In this document: piece by piece, positions 9,047 to 18,502 of the stretch | Numbering within the stretch: the first letter of the stretch is position 1 | Layout: each line of letters starts with the position of its first letter | Source: Nitrospinales bacterium | Lineage (GTDB): Bacteria > Nitrospinota_A > UBA7883 > JACRGQ01 | DNA: 39,995 nucleotides | Assembly (NCBI GenBank): GCA_023248535.1 | Contig: JAHFEJ010000024.1 | Location: 1 to 39,995, forward strand | Reading direction: 5' to 3' | Translations under genes and position numbers: made by a program | The notes under the pieces: generated by a model | Databases searched by the model: none | The model's input: the letters and a program-made list of their open reading frames with translations, nothing else | Told to the model about the DNA's origin: nothing

Positions 9047-10056
9047 GTTCTCCTTTATCCTTTCTCATCCGGACCCGGGGCAACCATAAACAGGGGATGG
9101 GAGATATTACCGGTTCGCTGCGTCTTGCGGAAGCGTTGCTTCAGATGGGGCATGATCCGCTGATTGCCGCGGACCCGGACCGGGAAGCGGTGGAATTCTT
9201 GCGCGATGCCGGGTGGGATCGTTGTGTGACCATATCATCGATAAATGAGGAACGGGAACTGCTGCGCAAGCGCCGTCCCGACGTGCTAGTGACCTACTGG
9301 GTGGACAATCCGCCGGGGTATCTGGAGGCCGTGAGGGGAGAAGTCCGGTTTCTCGCGGCGGTGGACGATGTCACGGAGGCCGCCCGCCGGTTTGCCAATC
9401 TGCGGGTGAACCCCCTTTACCCGGTCGAAGGTGCCACGAATGATATGCGGTTTGTTACCCTTGCGCCGGTTTTCAGGGAACTTCATGCGCTGCCCAGGCG
9501 CACCGAAACGGTAAAGAGTATCCTTGTCACGCAGGGGGGGGCGGACACATACGGTTTTACCCCTATGATTGTCAGCGGCCTTTCCGGGGTGCCAGAACCG
9601 GTGAGAATAACAGTGGTGTTGGGGCCGGCGTTTCAGCATGACCGCGAATTGGATGAAGCGCTCCGGAATGCTTCCCGCCGGTTTGATATTATCCGAAACG
9701 CGCGCAATATGCCCGATCTGCTGATGGAGCACGACCTTGTGATAACGGCGGCGGGGAACACACTGTTTGAGGCGGCCTGTACCGGCATTCCCGCCGTGAT
9801 TGTTTGCGGTGAAGAGTTTGAAGATATAACCGCACGCCGTTTTCAGAAGGAAGGGTACGGCGTAAATCTTGGTTTTGGCGGGCGGGTAACGGCTGCCAAT
9901 GTCCGCATGGCTGTTGAACGGATTATGGCGGATGAAGACGCCCGCCGCGTCATGGCGGAGGCCGGCAAACGATTGGTGAAGGGGGATGGAGCCGCTTTGA
10001 CCGCCGCGCTTATCGTGGAGCGCTATCAGGCCAAATTGGTTGAAGAGGGACGATAG
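9031..10056 (+). CDS. SpsG/PseG-like protein (GT-B fold nucleotide-sugar hydrolase or glycosyltransferase)
   Basis: N-terminal RGNHKQGMGDITGSLRLAEALLQMGHD and C-terminal NMPDLLMEHDLVITAAGNTLFEAACTGIPAVIV. Confidence 0.82.
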   Translation: MGRCVSSPLSFLIRTRGNHKQGMGDITGSLRLAEALLQMGHDPLIAADPDREAVEFLRDAGWDRCVTISSINEERELLRKRRPDVLVTYWVDNPPGYLEAVRGEVRFLAAVDDVTEAARRFANLRVNPLYPVEGATNDMRFVTLAPVFRELHALPRRTETVKSILVTQGGADTYGFTPMIVSGLSGVPEPVRITVVLGPAFQHDRELDEALRNASRRFDIIRNARNMPDLLMEHDLVITAAGNTLFEAACTGIPAVIVCGEEFEDITARRFQKEGYGVNLGFGGRVTAANVRMAVERIMADEDARRVMAEAGKRLVKGDGAALTAALIVERYQAKLVEEGR

Positions 10057-10066
10057 AGGAGAGGAT

Positions 10067-10825
10067 ATGAAAGAACGGGTTGTGGCTGTTATTGAAGCGC
10101 GGATGGGGTCCACGCGTCTTCCCCGCAAGACACTGATGGATGTGGCCGGGAAAACATTGCTTGAGCGGGTGGTGGATCGCCTTCGGCTGGCGCGAAGCGT
10201 TCATGAAGTTGTTGTGGCCACATCGACAAATGCGGGGGACAATCAGATAGAAGCGTTATGCGCGGAACGCGGGATCGCTTGTTTCCGCGGGAGCGAAGAC
10301 GATGTGCTGGAACGTGTGCATGGAGCTTCGGATCGTTATAAAGCCGATGTTGTGGTACAGTCGGGCGCGGATTGTCCGTTCTACGACCCCGACTTGGTTG
10401 ACCAGTTGGTTTATACGCTTATTTGGGGCGGCTATGCTTATACCGCGAACGATATGGAACTTACCTTTCCGGAGGGCGTTGATGCGCACGTTATCCGTTT
10501 CGACGCCCTTGAAGCTTCGGCGCGCGAAGCCAAAAAAGAGGATGAGCGTGAGGATACGCCCCGGTTTATTTGGAACCATCCGAAGCGGTTTCCTATCTTC
10601 AATTTGAAGGCGCAACCGGGGAGCTTTTATAACAGGACGGATATCCGCGTGACCATTGATTACGCGGAAGACATGGAACTGTGCCGGAAAATTTATACGG
10701 CATTCGGCGGGAAGGTCGATTTTTCCACGCGGGATTTGATAGAGCTTTTGGACGCCAATCCAGAGTGGATAAAGATAAACGCCAATTGCGAACAGCGGTC
10801 GGCAGCCTATGTGAAAAAGGAGTAG
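10067..10825 (+). CDS. spsF: SpsF-like cytidylyltransferase family protein
   Basis: VAVIEARMGSTRLPRKTLMDVAGKTLLERVVDRL, VVATSTNAGDNQI, CFRGSEDDVLERV, GADCPFYDP; RBS-like gaggagagg upstream. Confidence 0.9.
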   Translation: MKERVVAVIEARMGSTRLPRKTLMDVAGKTLLERVVDRLRLARSVHEVVVATSTNAGDNQIEALCAERGIACFRGSEDDVLERVHGASDRYKADVVVQSGADCPFYDPDLVDQLVYTLIWGGYAYTANDMELTFPEGVDAHVIRFDALEASAREAKKEDEREDTPRFIWNHPKRFPIFNLKAQPGSFYNRTDIRVTIDYAEDMELCRKIYTAFGGKVDFSTRDLIELLDANPEWIKINANCEQRSAAYVKKE

Positions 10826-10826
10826 C

Positions 10827-11804
10827 ATGACCAGGGCGGCTATTATCGGTTGCGGCGCCATCGCCGGCGGCTATGATGAAACGAGCACTGACGGGGGGAT
10901 ATACTCGCATGCGGGAGCCTACCGCGCGTGCGGCGTGGAAATTGCCGCCGTGTATGATATCGACCAGGAGCGGGCGCGCGCATTTGCAAACTACTGGGGG
11001 GCGGCGCATGTCTTTACATCGCTGGAAGACCTATACAAGTGGGAAGAGTACGACATTGTTTCTTTTTGCACTCCCGACCGTCTCCATCGCCGGCATGTAA
11101 CCGATTTTCTTGCCGCTGGCAGTGCGAAACTGTTATGGGTTGAAAAGCCCCTCGCCCACACCTTCGCCGATGCGCTGGCTATGATTTCCGCCGCGCGCGC
11201 GAAAGGAACGGGGATGCGCGTTACGTATCAACGGCGATGGGAGCCGGTGCATGAACAGCTGCGGCGGGAAATTGCCGCCGGACTCATCGGCGAGTTGACC
11301 GCCGCCCGCGGCTGCTATGTGAAAGGCCTTGTTCATATCGGTACCACCATTATTGATACGTTCCGGTTTTTGCTCGGAGAACCCGCCGGTTCGCGGCGCA
11401 TATCGCTGGCGGAAAAAGGGTCGTATCCAAACGACTCATCCACCGATATCACGCTCCTGTATCCAAATGGCGCCACGGCGGTCGTGCAGGGAGTTGATGG
11501 ACGGGAGTATTCCTACAGCCTTTTTGAACTCGACATACTGGGAACCAAGGGGCGGGTAAAGATTACCAACAACGGTGATGAATATGAAGTATTCCGCGTT
11601 GTGCCCTATGGACATTACGCCGGGTTTAACGATCTGAAACGTGAACGCGGCGGCGCCACCAAGATGGGACAGTCAATGCGCTATGGGCTTGAACGGATGT
11701 TGGCAAGCCTGGCTGGCGGGTGGGCTGACGTATCGGAAGCGGAAAGCGCCGCACGCAACCTGCATCTGGCCGAAGAAGCCGTTGATGCGCAAAAGGGGGA
11801 ATGA
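10827..11804 (+). CDS. Gfo/Idh/MocA-family oxidoreductase
   Basis: 325 aa; AAIIGCGAIAGGYDE Rossmann start and WVEKPLAHT (EKP motif). Confidence 0.9.
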   Translation: MTRAAIIGCGAIAGGYDETSTDGGIYSHAGAYRACGVEIAAVYDIDQERARAFANYWGAAHVFTSLEDLYKWEEYDIVSFCTPDRLHRRHVTDFLAAGSAKLLWVEKPLAHTFADALAMISAARAKGTGMRVTYQRRWEPVHEQLRREIAAGLIGELTAARGCYVKGLVHIGTTIIDTFRFLLGEPAGSRRISLAEKGSYPNDSSTDITLLYPNGATAVVQGVDGREYSYSLFELDILGTKGRVKITNNGDEYEVFRVVPYGHYAGFNDLKRERGGATKMGQSMRYGLERMLASLAGGWADVSEAESAARNLHLAEEAVDAQKGE

Positions 11805-12931
11805 TGGGGAACAAACGTATTTTGGCGTTCGCGCGGGAGGCCGGCGGCGCGGCGGCGATTGCTCCTGTAATCGCTTTGCTAAAATCGGCAGGCGCGGATG
11901 TGGCCGTCTGCTCAAAGGACGCGGGCGTTCAGGTATTTGAACGGTGGGGGCAGCGCCCCATTCCGTTGGCCGAGGGAAGTGGTGGTGCGGTTACGCAGAT
12001 ATTTGCAAAAGCTTGGGGGGGCGCATTGCCCGACTGTGTGTTTACCTCGGCTACCAGCCTTCCACAGTTGGATATGACCGAGAAACATTTGTGGCAATGG
12101 GCCGGTGAAAATGACGTTCCTTCGGTTGCCGTTCTCGACCAGTGGCAAAACTACGGGCTGCGTTTTTCAGGAACGGAGAAAAAGGATTACCTGAAATATC
12201 TTCCCGACGTATGTTGTGTGATGGATGAAATTGCCAAAACCGGAATGGAGCGGGATGGTTTTCCCGCGGAACGGATAGCGATTACGGGGCAACCGGCGTT
12301 CGATGCCATTGCGGCCGAGGCAAAACCGTTGCCACCAGGCGAAAAGGCCGCGCTGCTCGCGCAGCTGGGGTTCCAAAGTGACCGGCCGCTGGTAATGTTT
12401 GTTGGAGAGCCGATCCGCCTTGATTTCAATACAACCTACGGGTATGACGAGTGCTCCACATTACGGGCATTGCTGGAGATACTCGGGGAGCGTCCGGTGC
12501 GGCCTAATCTTCTGGTAAAAAAGCATCCCGCAAACACGGATGATGATTATGTGGGTTGCGGGACAGAGGAATACCATGACCGGATGAATATCAGGATTGT
12601 CGGCACGGAGTTCCCCCCACGGCCCTTGGCGCGCGCCGCGGATGTAGTGGTAGGTATGGCGTCCATACTGCTAACCGAATCCATATTGCTGGAACGGCCG
12701 ACCATGAGCTTCCAGCCGGATGCACAGGTGCTTGATAAATGTTTTCCGGCCACTGTGGGGGCGCTTCCGCTCATCACTGCCCGTAAAGATGCCCGTACGG
12801 CGCTGTACGGCCTTTTGGACGATCCGGCGTACCGCGCGGACTGGATGGCGCGGCAAGGAACCATCCGGCATTTGCATGGCGCGGCGCACCGTGTGGTTGA
12901 TATAATAAACTCACGTTGCGCGATTAACTAG
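11801..12931 (+). CDS. Putative GT-B-like surface-carbohydrate protein of uncertain function
   Basis: 376 aa; ILAFAREAGGAAAIAPVIALLKSAGADV N-terminus, AITGQPAFDAI and LLVKKHPAN segments resemble GT-B-type families. Confidence 0.55.
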   Translation: MMGNKRILAFAREAGGAAAIAPVIALLKSAGADVAVCSKDAGVQVFERWGQRPIPLAEGSGGAVTQIFAKAWGGALPDCVFTSATSLPQLDMTEKHLWQWAGENDVPSVAVLDQWQNYGLRFSGTEKKDYLKYLPDVCCVMDEIAKTGMERDGFPAERIAITGQPAFDAIAAEAKPLPPGEKAALLAQLGFQSDRPLVMFVGEPIRLDFNTTYGYDECSTLRALLEILGERPVRPNLLVKKHPANTDDDYVGCGTEEYHDRMNIRIVGTEFPPRPLARAADVVVGMASILLTESILLERPTMSFQPDAQVLDKCFPATVGALPLITARKDARTALYGLLDDPAYRADWMARQGTIRHLHGAAHRVVDIINSRCAIN

Positions 12932-12958
12932 CAACCCGTTGAAGGAGAAAACTGGACT

Positions 12959-14263
12959 ATGACACTGGCACTGCTCGGCGGCAAACCGGTTCGCCCCAAC
13001 CCCTATCCCCCGCATATCACCACCGGTAAAGAGGATATGGAAATTACGATGGAGGTTATGCGGGAAGGAATACTTTCCGACTTTGAGGGAAGCAACAACC
13101 AGTGGTTCCTTGGCGGCAAGTATGTGAAAATGGCCGAAAAGGAATGGGCGGCTTATTTCGGCGCCAAACACTGCATCTCCATGAACAGCGCGACTTCAGG
13201 TCTCTACGCGGCGGTTGGCGCGGCGGGCGTTGGCCCGGGCGATGAGGTTATCACGTCGCCGTGGACCATGACGGCGACCGCGGCCGCCATCGTGGTGAAC
13301 AACGCGGTGCCAATTTTTGCGGATATTGATCCGGAAACCTTTTGCCTGTTGCCCGATGATGTCGAGCGCAAAATAACCCCACGAACAAAGGCGATCATGC
13401 CGGTTCATATTTATGGGCATCCCGCGGATATGGATGGCATCATGGCTTTGGCAAAGAAGCATAAGCTGGTGGTAATAGAAGACGCCGCGCAATCCACCGG
13501 CATCCGCTATAAAGGCAAAATGACCGGTTGTATCGGGCACATGGGGATACACAGCCTGAATTGCCACAAACTTATTCAGACCGGCGAAGGCGGAATGGTC
13601 TTCACCGATGATGACGACCTGGCTCAGCGTTTACAGCTTATAAGGAACCATGCCGAAGCTGTAGTGGGAACAGGCATGGCGGTAAAGTCCTTGGTGAATA
13701 TGGTTGGCTGGAACTACCGGATGAATGAGGTGGAGGCCGCAATTTCCATGACGCAATTGCGCAAGCTTAAAACGCTTCAGGAAGAGCGGTATTTGCTGGC
13801 TGATCACATCACGAGCGGCATTAAAAAGTTCAAAGGGCTACTTACACCCACCATCCGTGAAGGCTGCGAGCATACCTATTATCGGTATGCCGTGCGGCTT
13901 GACCCGGCGGCAGTGCCAATTACCGCCCATACGTTGGTGGAGGCGCTCAATGCCGAAGGTCTGGATTGGTACGCGGGATATAAACCGCTCAATCTGTTTC
14001 CAGTCTATCAGGAGCAGATAGCGTTTGGCGATAAGGGATGTCCTTTTAAGTGCCCGCTCTATAAAGGAAAGCCGGACTATTCGCTTGATTCACTTCCCAA
14101 CGTTCGCCGCCATTTGAAATACAGCTTTTCCACCGAAAATGTCCGTCCCCCATTAACCATCGCGGACATGGACTTGATGCTGGAAGGGTTTGACAAGGTA
14201 TACAAGAATATGGACAAGCTGGTGGAGTGGGAAAAGCGTAACATGAAGCCAGGCAATAAGTGA
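12959..14263 (+). CDS. DegT/DnrJ/EryC1/StrS-family aminotransferase (second copy)
   Basis: 434 aa; VIEDAAQSTGIRYKGK, HSLNCHKLIQTGEGGM with PLP lysine retained. Confidence 0.93.
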   Translation: MTLALLGGKPVRPNPYPPHITTGKEDMEITMEVMREGILSDFEGSNNQWFLGGKYVKMAEKEWAAYFGAKHCISMNSATSGLYAAVGAAGVGPGDEVITSPWTMTATAAAIVVNNAVPIFADIDPETFCLLPDDVERKITPRTKAIMPVHIYGHPADMDGIMALAKKHKLVVIEDAAQSTGIRYKGKMTGCIGHMGIHSLNCHKLIQTGEGGMVFTDDDDLAQRLQLIRNHAEAVVGTGMAVKSLVNMVGWNYRMNEVEAAISMTQLRKLKTLQEERYLLADHITSGIKKFKGLLTPTIREGCEHTYYRYAVRLDPAAVPITAHTLVEALNAEGLDWYAGYKPLNLFPVYQEQIAFGDKGCPFKCPLYKGKPDYSLDSLPNVRRHLKYSFSTENVRPPLTIADMDLMLEGFDKVYKNMDKLVEWEKRNMKPGNK

Positions 14264-14282
14264 ATATACATAAATAGCGATG

Positions 14283-14305
14283 GTGCCAGAATATCCAATT
14301 GGCAC
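14283..14305. terminator. Weak inverted repeat between convergent genes
   Basis: GTGCCA-11 nt-TGGCAC; no following T run. Confidence 0.2.
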
Positions 14306-14340
14306 GGGGAATAAACCGGACAATGTACCAGTGTTATGGC

Positions 14341-15819
14341 TTAAAACCGGAACAAAACCCTGATTTTTGTTTTTAGTTCTTTAGACAATTGCATTGATAC
14401 AGTATGTTGGAGCCAGAGGAGGATAGCTTTCAGATAGTTCCCTTTTTTCCATTGGTAGCTGACTATCACATCCCGCTTAAAGCGAACCATGGAGCGGTTG
14501 AGCCATGCATCGGAGTGTTTTGTCAAGTTCACCCGCAATACACTTGCGTTTCCAAGGTTTAATAAAAACTGTTCTTTGTCGGCGATTAAATTGTTGGCCA
14601 TACAGTAATCCCATAGGGGGGTTTCCGGGAAAGGGATGGGGAAATTCAGGGAGAAGCTTGGTACACCCAACTGTTTTATAAAGTTGATACTGTCGTTGAT
14701 AGTCTCGTCGGTTTCTTCCGGGAACCCAATGATCATTTCCGGCACATTGGTTAAGCCGCACTTTAAGGTCAATAAGCCGGCATTGATATTGTCTTGGCGT
14801 GTTGTGCCCTTGCTCGTACCCTTAAGGACGATATCGGATCCCGACTCGTATCCGTAATTAATCATTAAGCAGCCGCTTGATTTGAGAGCGTTAAGCATTT
14901 CCTCGTCCACATTGCATGAGCGGGCGCTTAGCACCACATACCGGATATCCATGTTGCGCCGCTTTATCTCGGCGCAAAAATGCATGATCCATTTTTTTGT
15001 CACGGTCGTCAACTCATCGCCGATATAAAAGAGGTTGATATCAAAAGCATCCCTTAGATATTGCATATGATTAAGGACGAACTCGACGCTTTGCTGCCGC
15101 ACTCCTTTCACATGGCGGTAGCAAAACGAACATGCATGTGTGCACCCGCGGGAGGTCATCATTGCAAAGATTTTTGGGTATTTTTCCGCGAGTTCTTCGA
15201 TATCCTTCCCGCTCCAGTGCATTTCAAGAAATTCGCGGTAAGCCTCAACCCATTGGCTCGTGGGGGTAATGTATTGCGAGATGTTTACCATGTCATATGG
15301 GGGCATTCCGATTTCGTCAAGGTTCTTGACTTGAGTCGGCCGGGGAGTGTCAATGATTTGTCCGTTTTCCAAAAACGAGATACCGGGAACATTCCGGAAG
15401 TCTTTTCCGGTGCGCAGGCATTCAAGCAGATCGGGGAAGGAGTAATCAGCTTCACCGCGAACGCATATGTCGATGCCGGCCTTCGTGAGCAATAAATCGG
15501 TAACGGAGGTAATGATACCCCCCGCGACGAAGGGTGTTTCAGGAAACTCTTTTTTCAGGGCGAGGGCGAGGGGTTTCAAATGGCGATAGGATGGGGTGAT
15601 TCCACCAAAGCCGATAAGCGCCGGGTTGTATTGCCGGGTTATATCAATTACCTGTTCGGTGGTGAGCTTGTTCATCGTAAGATCGTGTACTTGAACGGGG
15701 TATCCGGCCTTTCGCGCAATGTTCGCGGCCGCCAAAACACCAAACGGAATAGATCCGTTTACTTCCCGGGATGGAACATCGAAGAGAATTATGCGAAAGT
15801 CATTGATTGCGCTGTTCAT
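14341..15819 (-). CDS. B12-binding-domain radical SAM protein
   Basis: 492 aa; N-terminal Rossmann-like region, MTSRGCTHACSFCYRH (CxxxCxxC), ESGSD and MIIGFPEETDETI typical of the class. Confidence 0.9.
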   Translation of the reverse strand: MNSAINDFRIILFDVPSREVNGSIPFGVLAAANIARKAGYPVQVHDLTMNKLTTEQVIDITRQYNPALIGFGGITPSYRHLKPLALALKKEFPETPFVAGGIITSVTDLLLTKAGIDICVRGEADYSFPDLLECLRTGKDFRNVPGISFLENGQIIDTPRPTQVKNLDEIGMPPYDMVNISQYITPTSQWVEAYREFLEMHWSGKDIEELAEKYPKIFAMMTSRGCTHACSFCYRHVKGVRQQSVEFVLNHMQYLRDAFDINLFYIGDELTTVTKKWIMHFCAEIKRRNMDIRYVVLSARSCNVDEEMLNALKSSGCLMINYGYESGSDIVLKGTSKGTTRQDNINAGLLTLKCGLTNVPEMIIGFPEETDETINDSINFIKQLGVPSFSLNFPIPFPETPLWDYCMANNLIADKEQFLLNLGNASVLRVNLTKHSDAWLNRSMVRFKRDVIVSYQWKKGNYLKAILLWLQHTVSMQLSKELKTKIRVLFRF

Positions 15820-15856
15820 TGCTTTGTGATATTATTCTACACCTATGCGAAAGTCA
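15790..15856. repeat. 13-nt exact direct repeat TATGCGAAAGTCA (15790-15802 and 15844-15856)
   Basis: Read directly; spans the start codon of the minus-strand radical SAM gene. Confidence 0.6.
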
Positions 15857-15891
15857 ATAAATTATTTGTGCAACTGTAATCGGAGCATCGC

Positions 15892-16473
15892 ATGAAGGTT
15901 GTACGCGATCTTTTCAAGGACACTGCTTCTTCCCACACCCGTACATGGACAGATGCTATTCGCGCATTTGTTCAACTTGACATAATGGGTAAGGGGAGAG
16001 TGATCGTCGGCAAGCAGGTTATCCTGAAACATAGTGTTGAAATCAGGATATGTAAAACGGGAAAATTGATACTTGGGGATCATTCCATAATCGATCCCTA
16101 TGTGTTTTTTCAATTGACGATGCCTCATCCTACGGTGACGCTTGGAAATTATGTGGGGATCGGCCGCGGCTCCATCATCGCCGCAAAAAACATGATCACC
16201 ATCGGCGATTATTCCCAGCTGGGACCAAATTGCCAGATTAATGACCAATCACATGGTATGGCCAAGTCCGATTTGATAATGAATCAGCGTGCTATTTTAG
16301 GCGAAGTGCATATCGGCAGTGATTGTTGGCTTGGTTCTGGCGTAAAAGTGCTTCCTAATGTGCGAATCGGTAATGGATCCATTGTTGGCGCTGGATCGGT
16401 AGTGACACGCGATATTCCGGAATACGAAGTTTGGGCTGGCGCTCCGGCCCATTTTATCAAAACACGCGAATGA
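15892..16473 (+). CDS. Left-handed beta-helix (hexapeptide-repeat) acyltransferase
   Basis: 193 aa; IGRGSIIAAKNMITIGDYSQLGPNC, IGSDCWLGSGVKVLPNVRIGNGSIVGAGSVVTRDIPEYEVWAGAPA. Confidence 0.92.
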   Translation: MKVVRDLFKDTASSHTRTWTDAIRAFVQLDIMGKGRVIVGKQVILKHSVEIRICKTGKLILGDHSIIDPYVFFQLTMPHPTVTLGNYVGIGRGSIIAAKNMITIGDYSQLGPNCQINDQSHGMAKSDLIMNQRAILGEVHIGSDCWLGSGVKVLPNVRIGNGSIVGAGSVVTRDIPEYEVWAGAPAHFIKTRE

Positions 16474-16567
16474 GATTGTCCAGTATGTCCAGGTGTCATC
16501 ACCTGGCGATCGTTGTTTGCGGATTGTGCCGTACCCTGTCCGCATAGAAACAACTAAGTCGATAATT

Positions 16568-18445
16568 ATGAATATATACTTCCTTGAATACGAGGGAGAT
16601 TGTCAGCGGTACGGCGCAATATCTCCCGATAACAACAACGAACCCTCCCTGGTAGTGTCACTTTCTCCGATGGCAATGGCGTGGCTCGAAAGAAATGGGG
16701 TGGAATATCTGAGCATAGATGATTTCACCACAATGGAAGAGGAAGCGCGGATAGGGCAGGCGAATCTGGAGAATTGTTCCGACTTATGTGCGGCAATTGA
16801 TGAAATCATCGCCAGCCATATGGATACCGAAAAGCATTTTGGCGTTTCCGGTTATCCATTGATGCGCTTTCAAAGGCAGAGAACCAAAATATTTCTTGAT
16901 AACATCACGATTCGCGCATTGCGGGGCAGCAAGCTTTTGAAAAAGTATCGCCCCCAGTTAATCTATATTCCCAAGCCCGTTTATCATTCGGCTGAATCGC
17001 CCATGTTTTATCATTGGATGGATTCGTTATATGGCCGCATCCTTGAGCTTGCGGGAGGGGCGCTGGGAATAGAAGTGCGTTTTTGGGATGCCGCCAAACA
17101 GGCGCCAGAGGCGCGGATGAATATAAGAGGGCGTATTAGGCAAAAGGTGCGCTTGATAGCACTGCAATTGCGGTATTATTTCCAGATTTTGTCGCGGGGT
17201 ATTAAAGAATCCCCGATTTTGTTTTCCATGGGATACGATTTGGGGGAAATATTCGCCGGGCGGAAGCATGTTTTCTATCCTATGGTGTTATTGGCGCCCG
17301 CTCAAAAGGAAAGTTTGGGTGCTGACGAGCGCGCGGCGCAAAGCGCGATAGCCAGCGATGTCCGGGTAAATGATTTGTTAACCGTGGAGGGGATATCGTT
17401 TGTCTCTTTGCTGGCGGCAAAAATCGAAGAGCTGTTGATTCTGGATATAAAGAAAAGCGTTAATAATATCCAGTCATTGGTGCGCCGGCACCGGGGCGCA
17501 CCGGCGGTATTTTTCGCCGCCGGCCCGCAGGATTTAATTGATTGCACCTTGTTCACTTGTCTGGCGGCCAGCGGTATTCCTCCGGTTATCGTCCAGCACG
17601 GGGGGTATGGGTACGCGCGTAGCAGTATGCTTTCACTGAGTGATCTCAGTTTCCGGGGGTATTGGCTGTCGTGGGGGGATGGTGTCGATGAGTTGTTCGG
17701 AGCGGAAACACATGGACGCATGGAATTTATCTCCATCGGTTCCAGGGGGATAGCGGAGATACAATCCGTAAGCCGAGCGCAACCGGGGAAAGCATTGAGC
17801 CGTGAAAAGAAGAAAGTTATGTTTATATTGCCCGGAGCCACGAATTATATATATTATTGGGGCGGATCTCCTTGGACCGATGGGAAATTGTATAGATTTG
17901 TAAAGCAATCCCTTGACGTGCTCAAGCGGTATTCCGATGAATACGATATTATCATCCGCCCTCACGGCAAGATGTTGTCGGCACGGAATGACACATTAAG
18001 TTATTTCCCCTTTTGTGAATTGTATAAGGAATACTTACCTTTCTTCCGGGTGGAATCGCGGTCCTTCAAGGAGATTGTACACGAACCCGATCTTTTCCTC
18101 TTTAATTACCCAACCACAATATTATTGCAAGCTCTTGCTACTGGCAGACCGATAGCCACCGTCAACTACCCCATGTATTATATGCCCGCTGCCGTGCGTT
18201 CCCTTTTACCGGATAATGTGTATTTGGCGGATTCCGAAGATCGGTTCTTCGACATAATGAATGAGGTGCTTCGCAAGGGAGAATTCCCGGTTAATACGGC
18301 AGACGGGCGGTTTTTGGAAAAATATGGAGTCCACCACGGTTCGCTTGAGGAAAATATGGATAATGCCATGGTGAAAATCAAAGAGCGGGGAATGAAGGGA
18401 TTTGATAGGGAAGACTCCAGGTTCGATTTTCGGTGGCCCCAATAA
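16568..18445 (+). CDS. Large surface-carbohydrate transferase-like protein (GT-B-like; possibly LIC12162-type family)
   Basis: FFAAGPQDLIDCTLFTCLAASGIPPVIVQHGGYGYARSSM and C-terminal YDIIIRPHGK...PTTILLQALATGRPIATVN; family name from memory, untested. Confidence 0.55.
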   Translation: MNIYFLEYEGDCQRYGAISPDNNNEPSLVVSLSPMAMAWLERNGVEYLSIDDFTTMEEEARIGQANLENCSDLCAAIDEIIASHMDTEKHFGVSGYPLMRFQRQRTKIFLDNITIRALRGSKLLKKYRPQLIYIPKPVYHSAESPMFYHWMDSLYGRILELAGGALGIEVRFWDAAKQAPEARMNIRGRIRQKVRLIALQLRYYFQILSRGIKESPILFSMGYDLGEIFAGRKHVFYPMVLLAPAQKESLGADERAAQSAIASDVRVNDLLTVEGISFVSLLAAKIEELLILDIKKSVNNIQSLVRRHRGAPAVFFAAGPQDLIDCTLFTCLAASGIPPVIVQHGGYGYARSSMLSLSDLSFRGYWLSWGDGVDELFGAETHGRMEFISIGSRGIAEIQSVSRAQPGKALSREKKKVMFILPGATNYIYYWGGSPWTDGKLYRFVKQSLDVLKRYSDEYDIIIRPHGKMLSARNDTLSYFPFCELYKEYLPFFRVESRSFKEIVHEPDLFLFNYPTTILLQALATGRPIATVNYPMYYMPAAVRSLLPDNVYLADSEDRFFDIMNEVLRKGEFPVNTADGRFLEKYGVHHGSLEENMDNAMVKIKERGMKGFDREDSRFDFRWPQ

Positions 18446-18502
18446 TTTCCCCAGCAAGATATTCATCATTGTGGGGAAGTAAAAAAGGGTACTATTCATA
18501 CC

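Noticed and set aside
12959-14263. Assignment as RfbH (CDP-4-dehydro-6-deoxyglucose 3-dehydratase) because of its 434-aa length
   Set aside because: The PLP lysine is present in HSLNCHKLIQTGEGG, whereas RfbH has His at that place, and the gene is far from rfbFG.
14283-14305. Strong rho-independent terminator between convergent genes
   Set aside because: The 6-bp stem has an 11-nt loop and no T run; kept only as a weak feature.
18459-18475. Possible CCCCA/TGGGG hairpin between the 16.6 kb gene and wzx
   Set aside because: Short stem with a long A/T-rich loop; no evidence of function.
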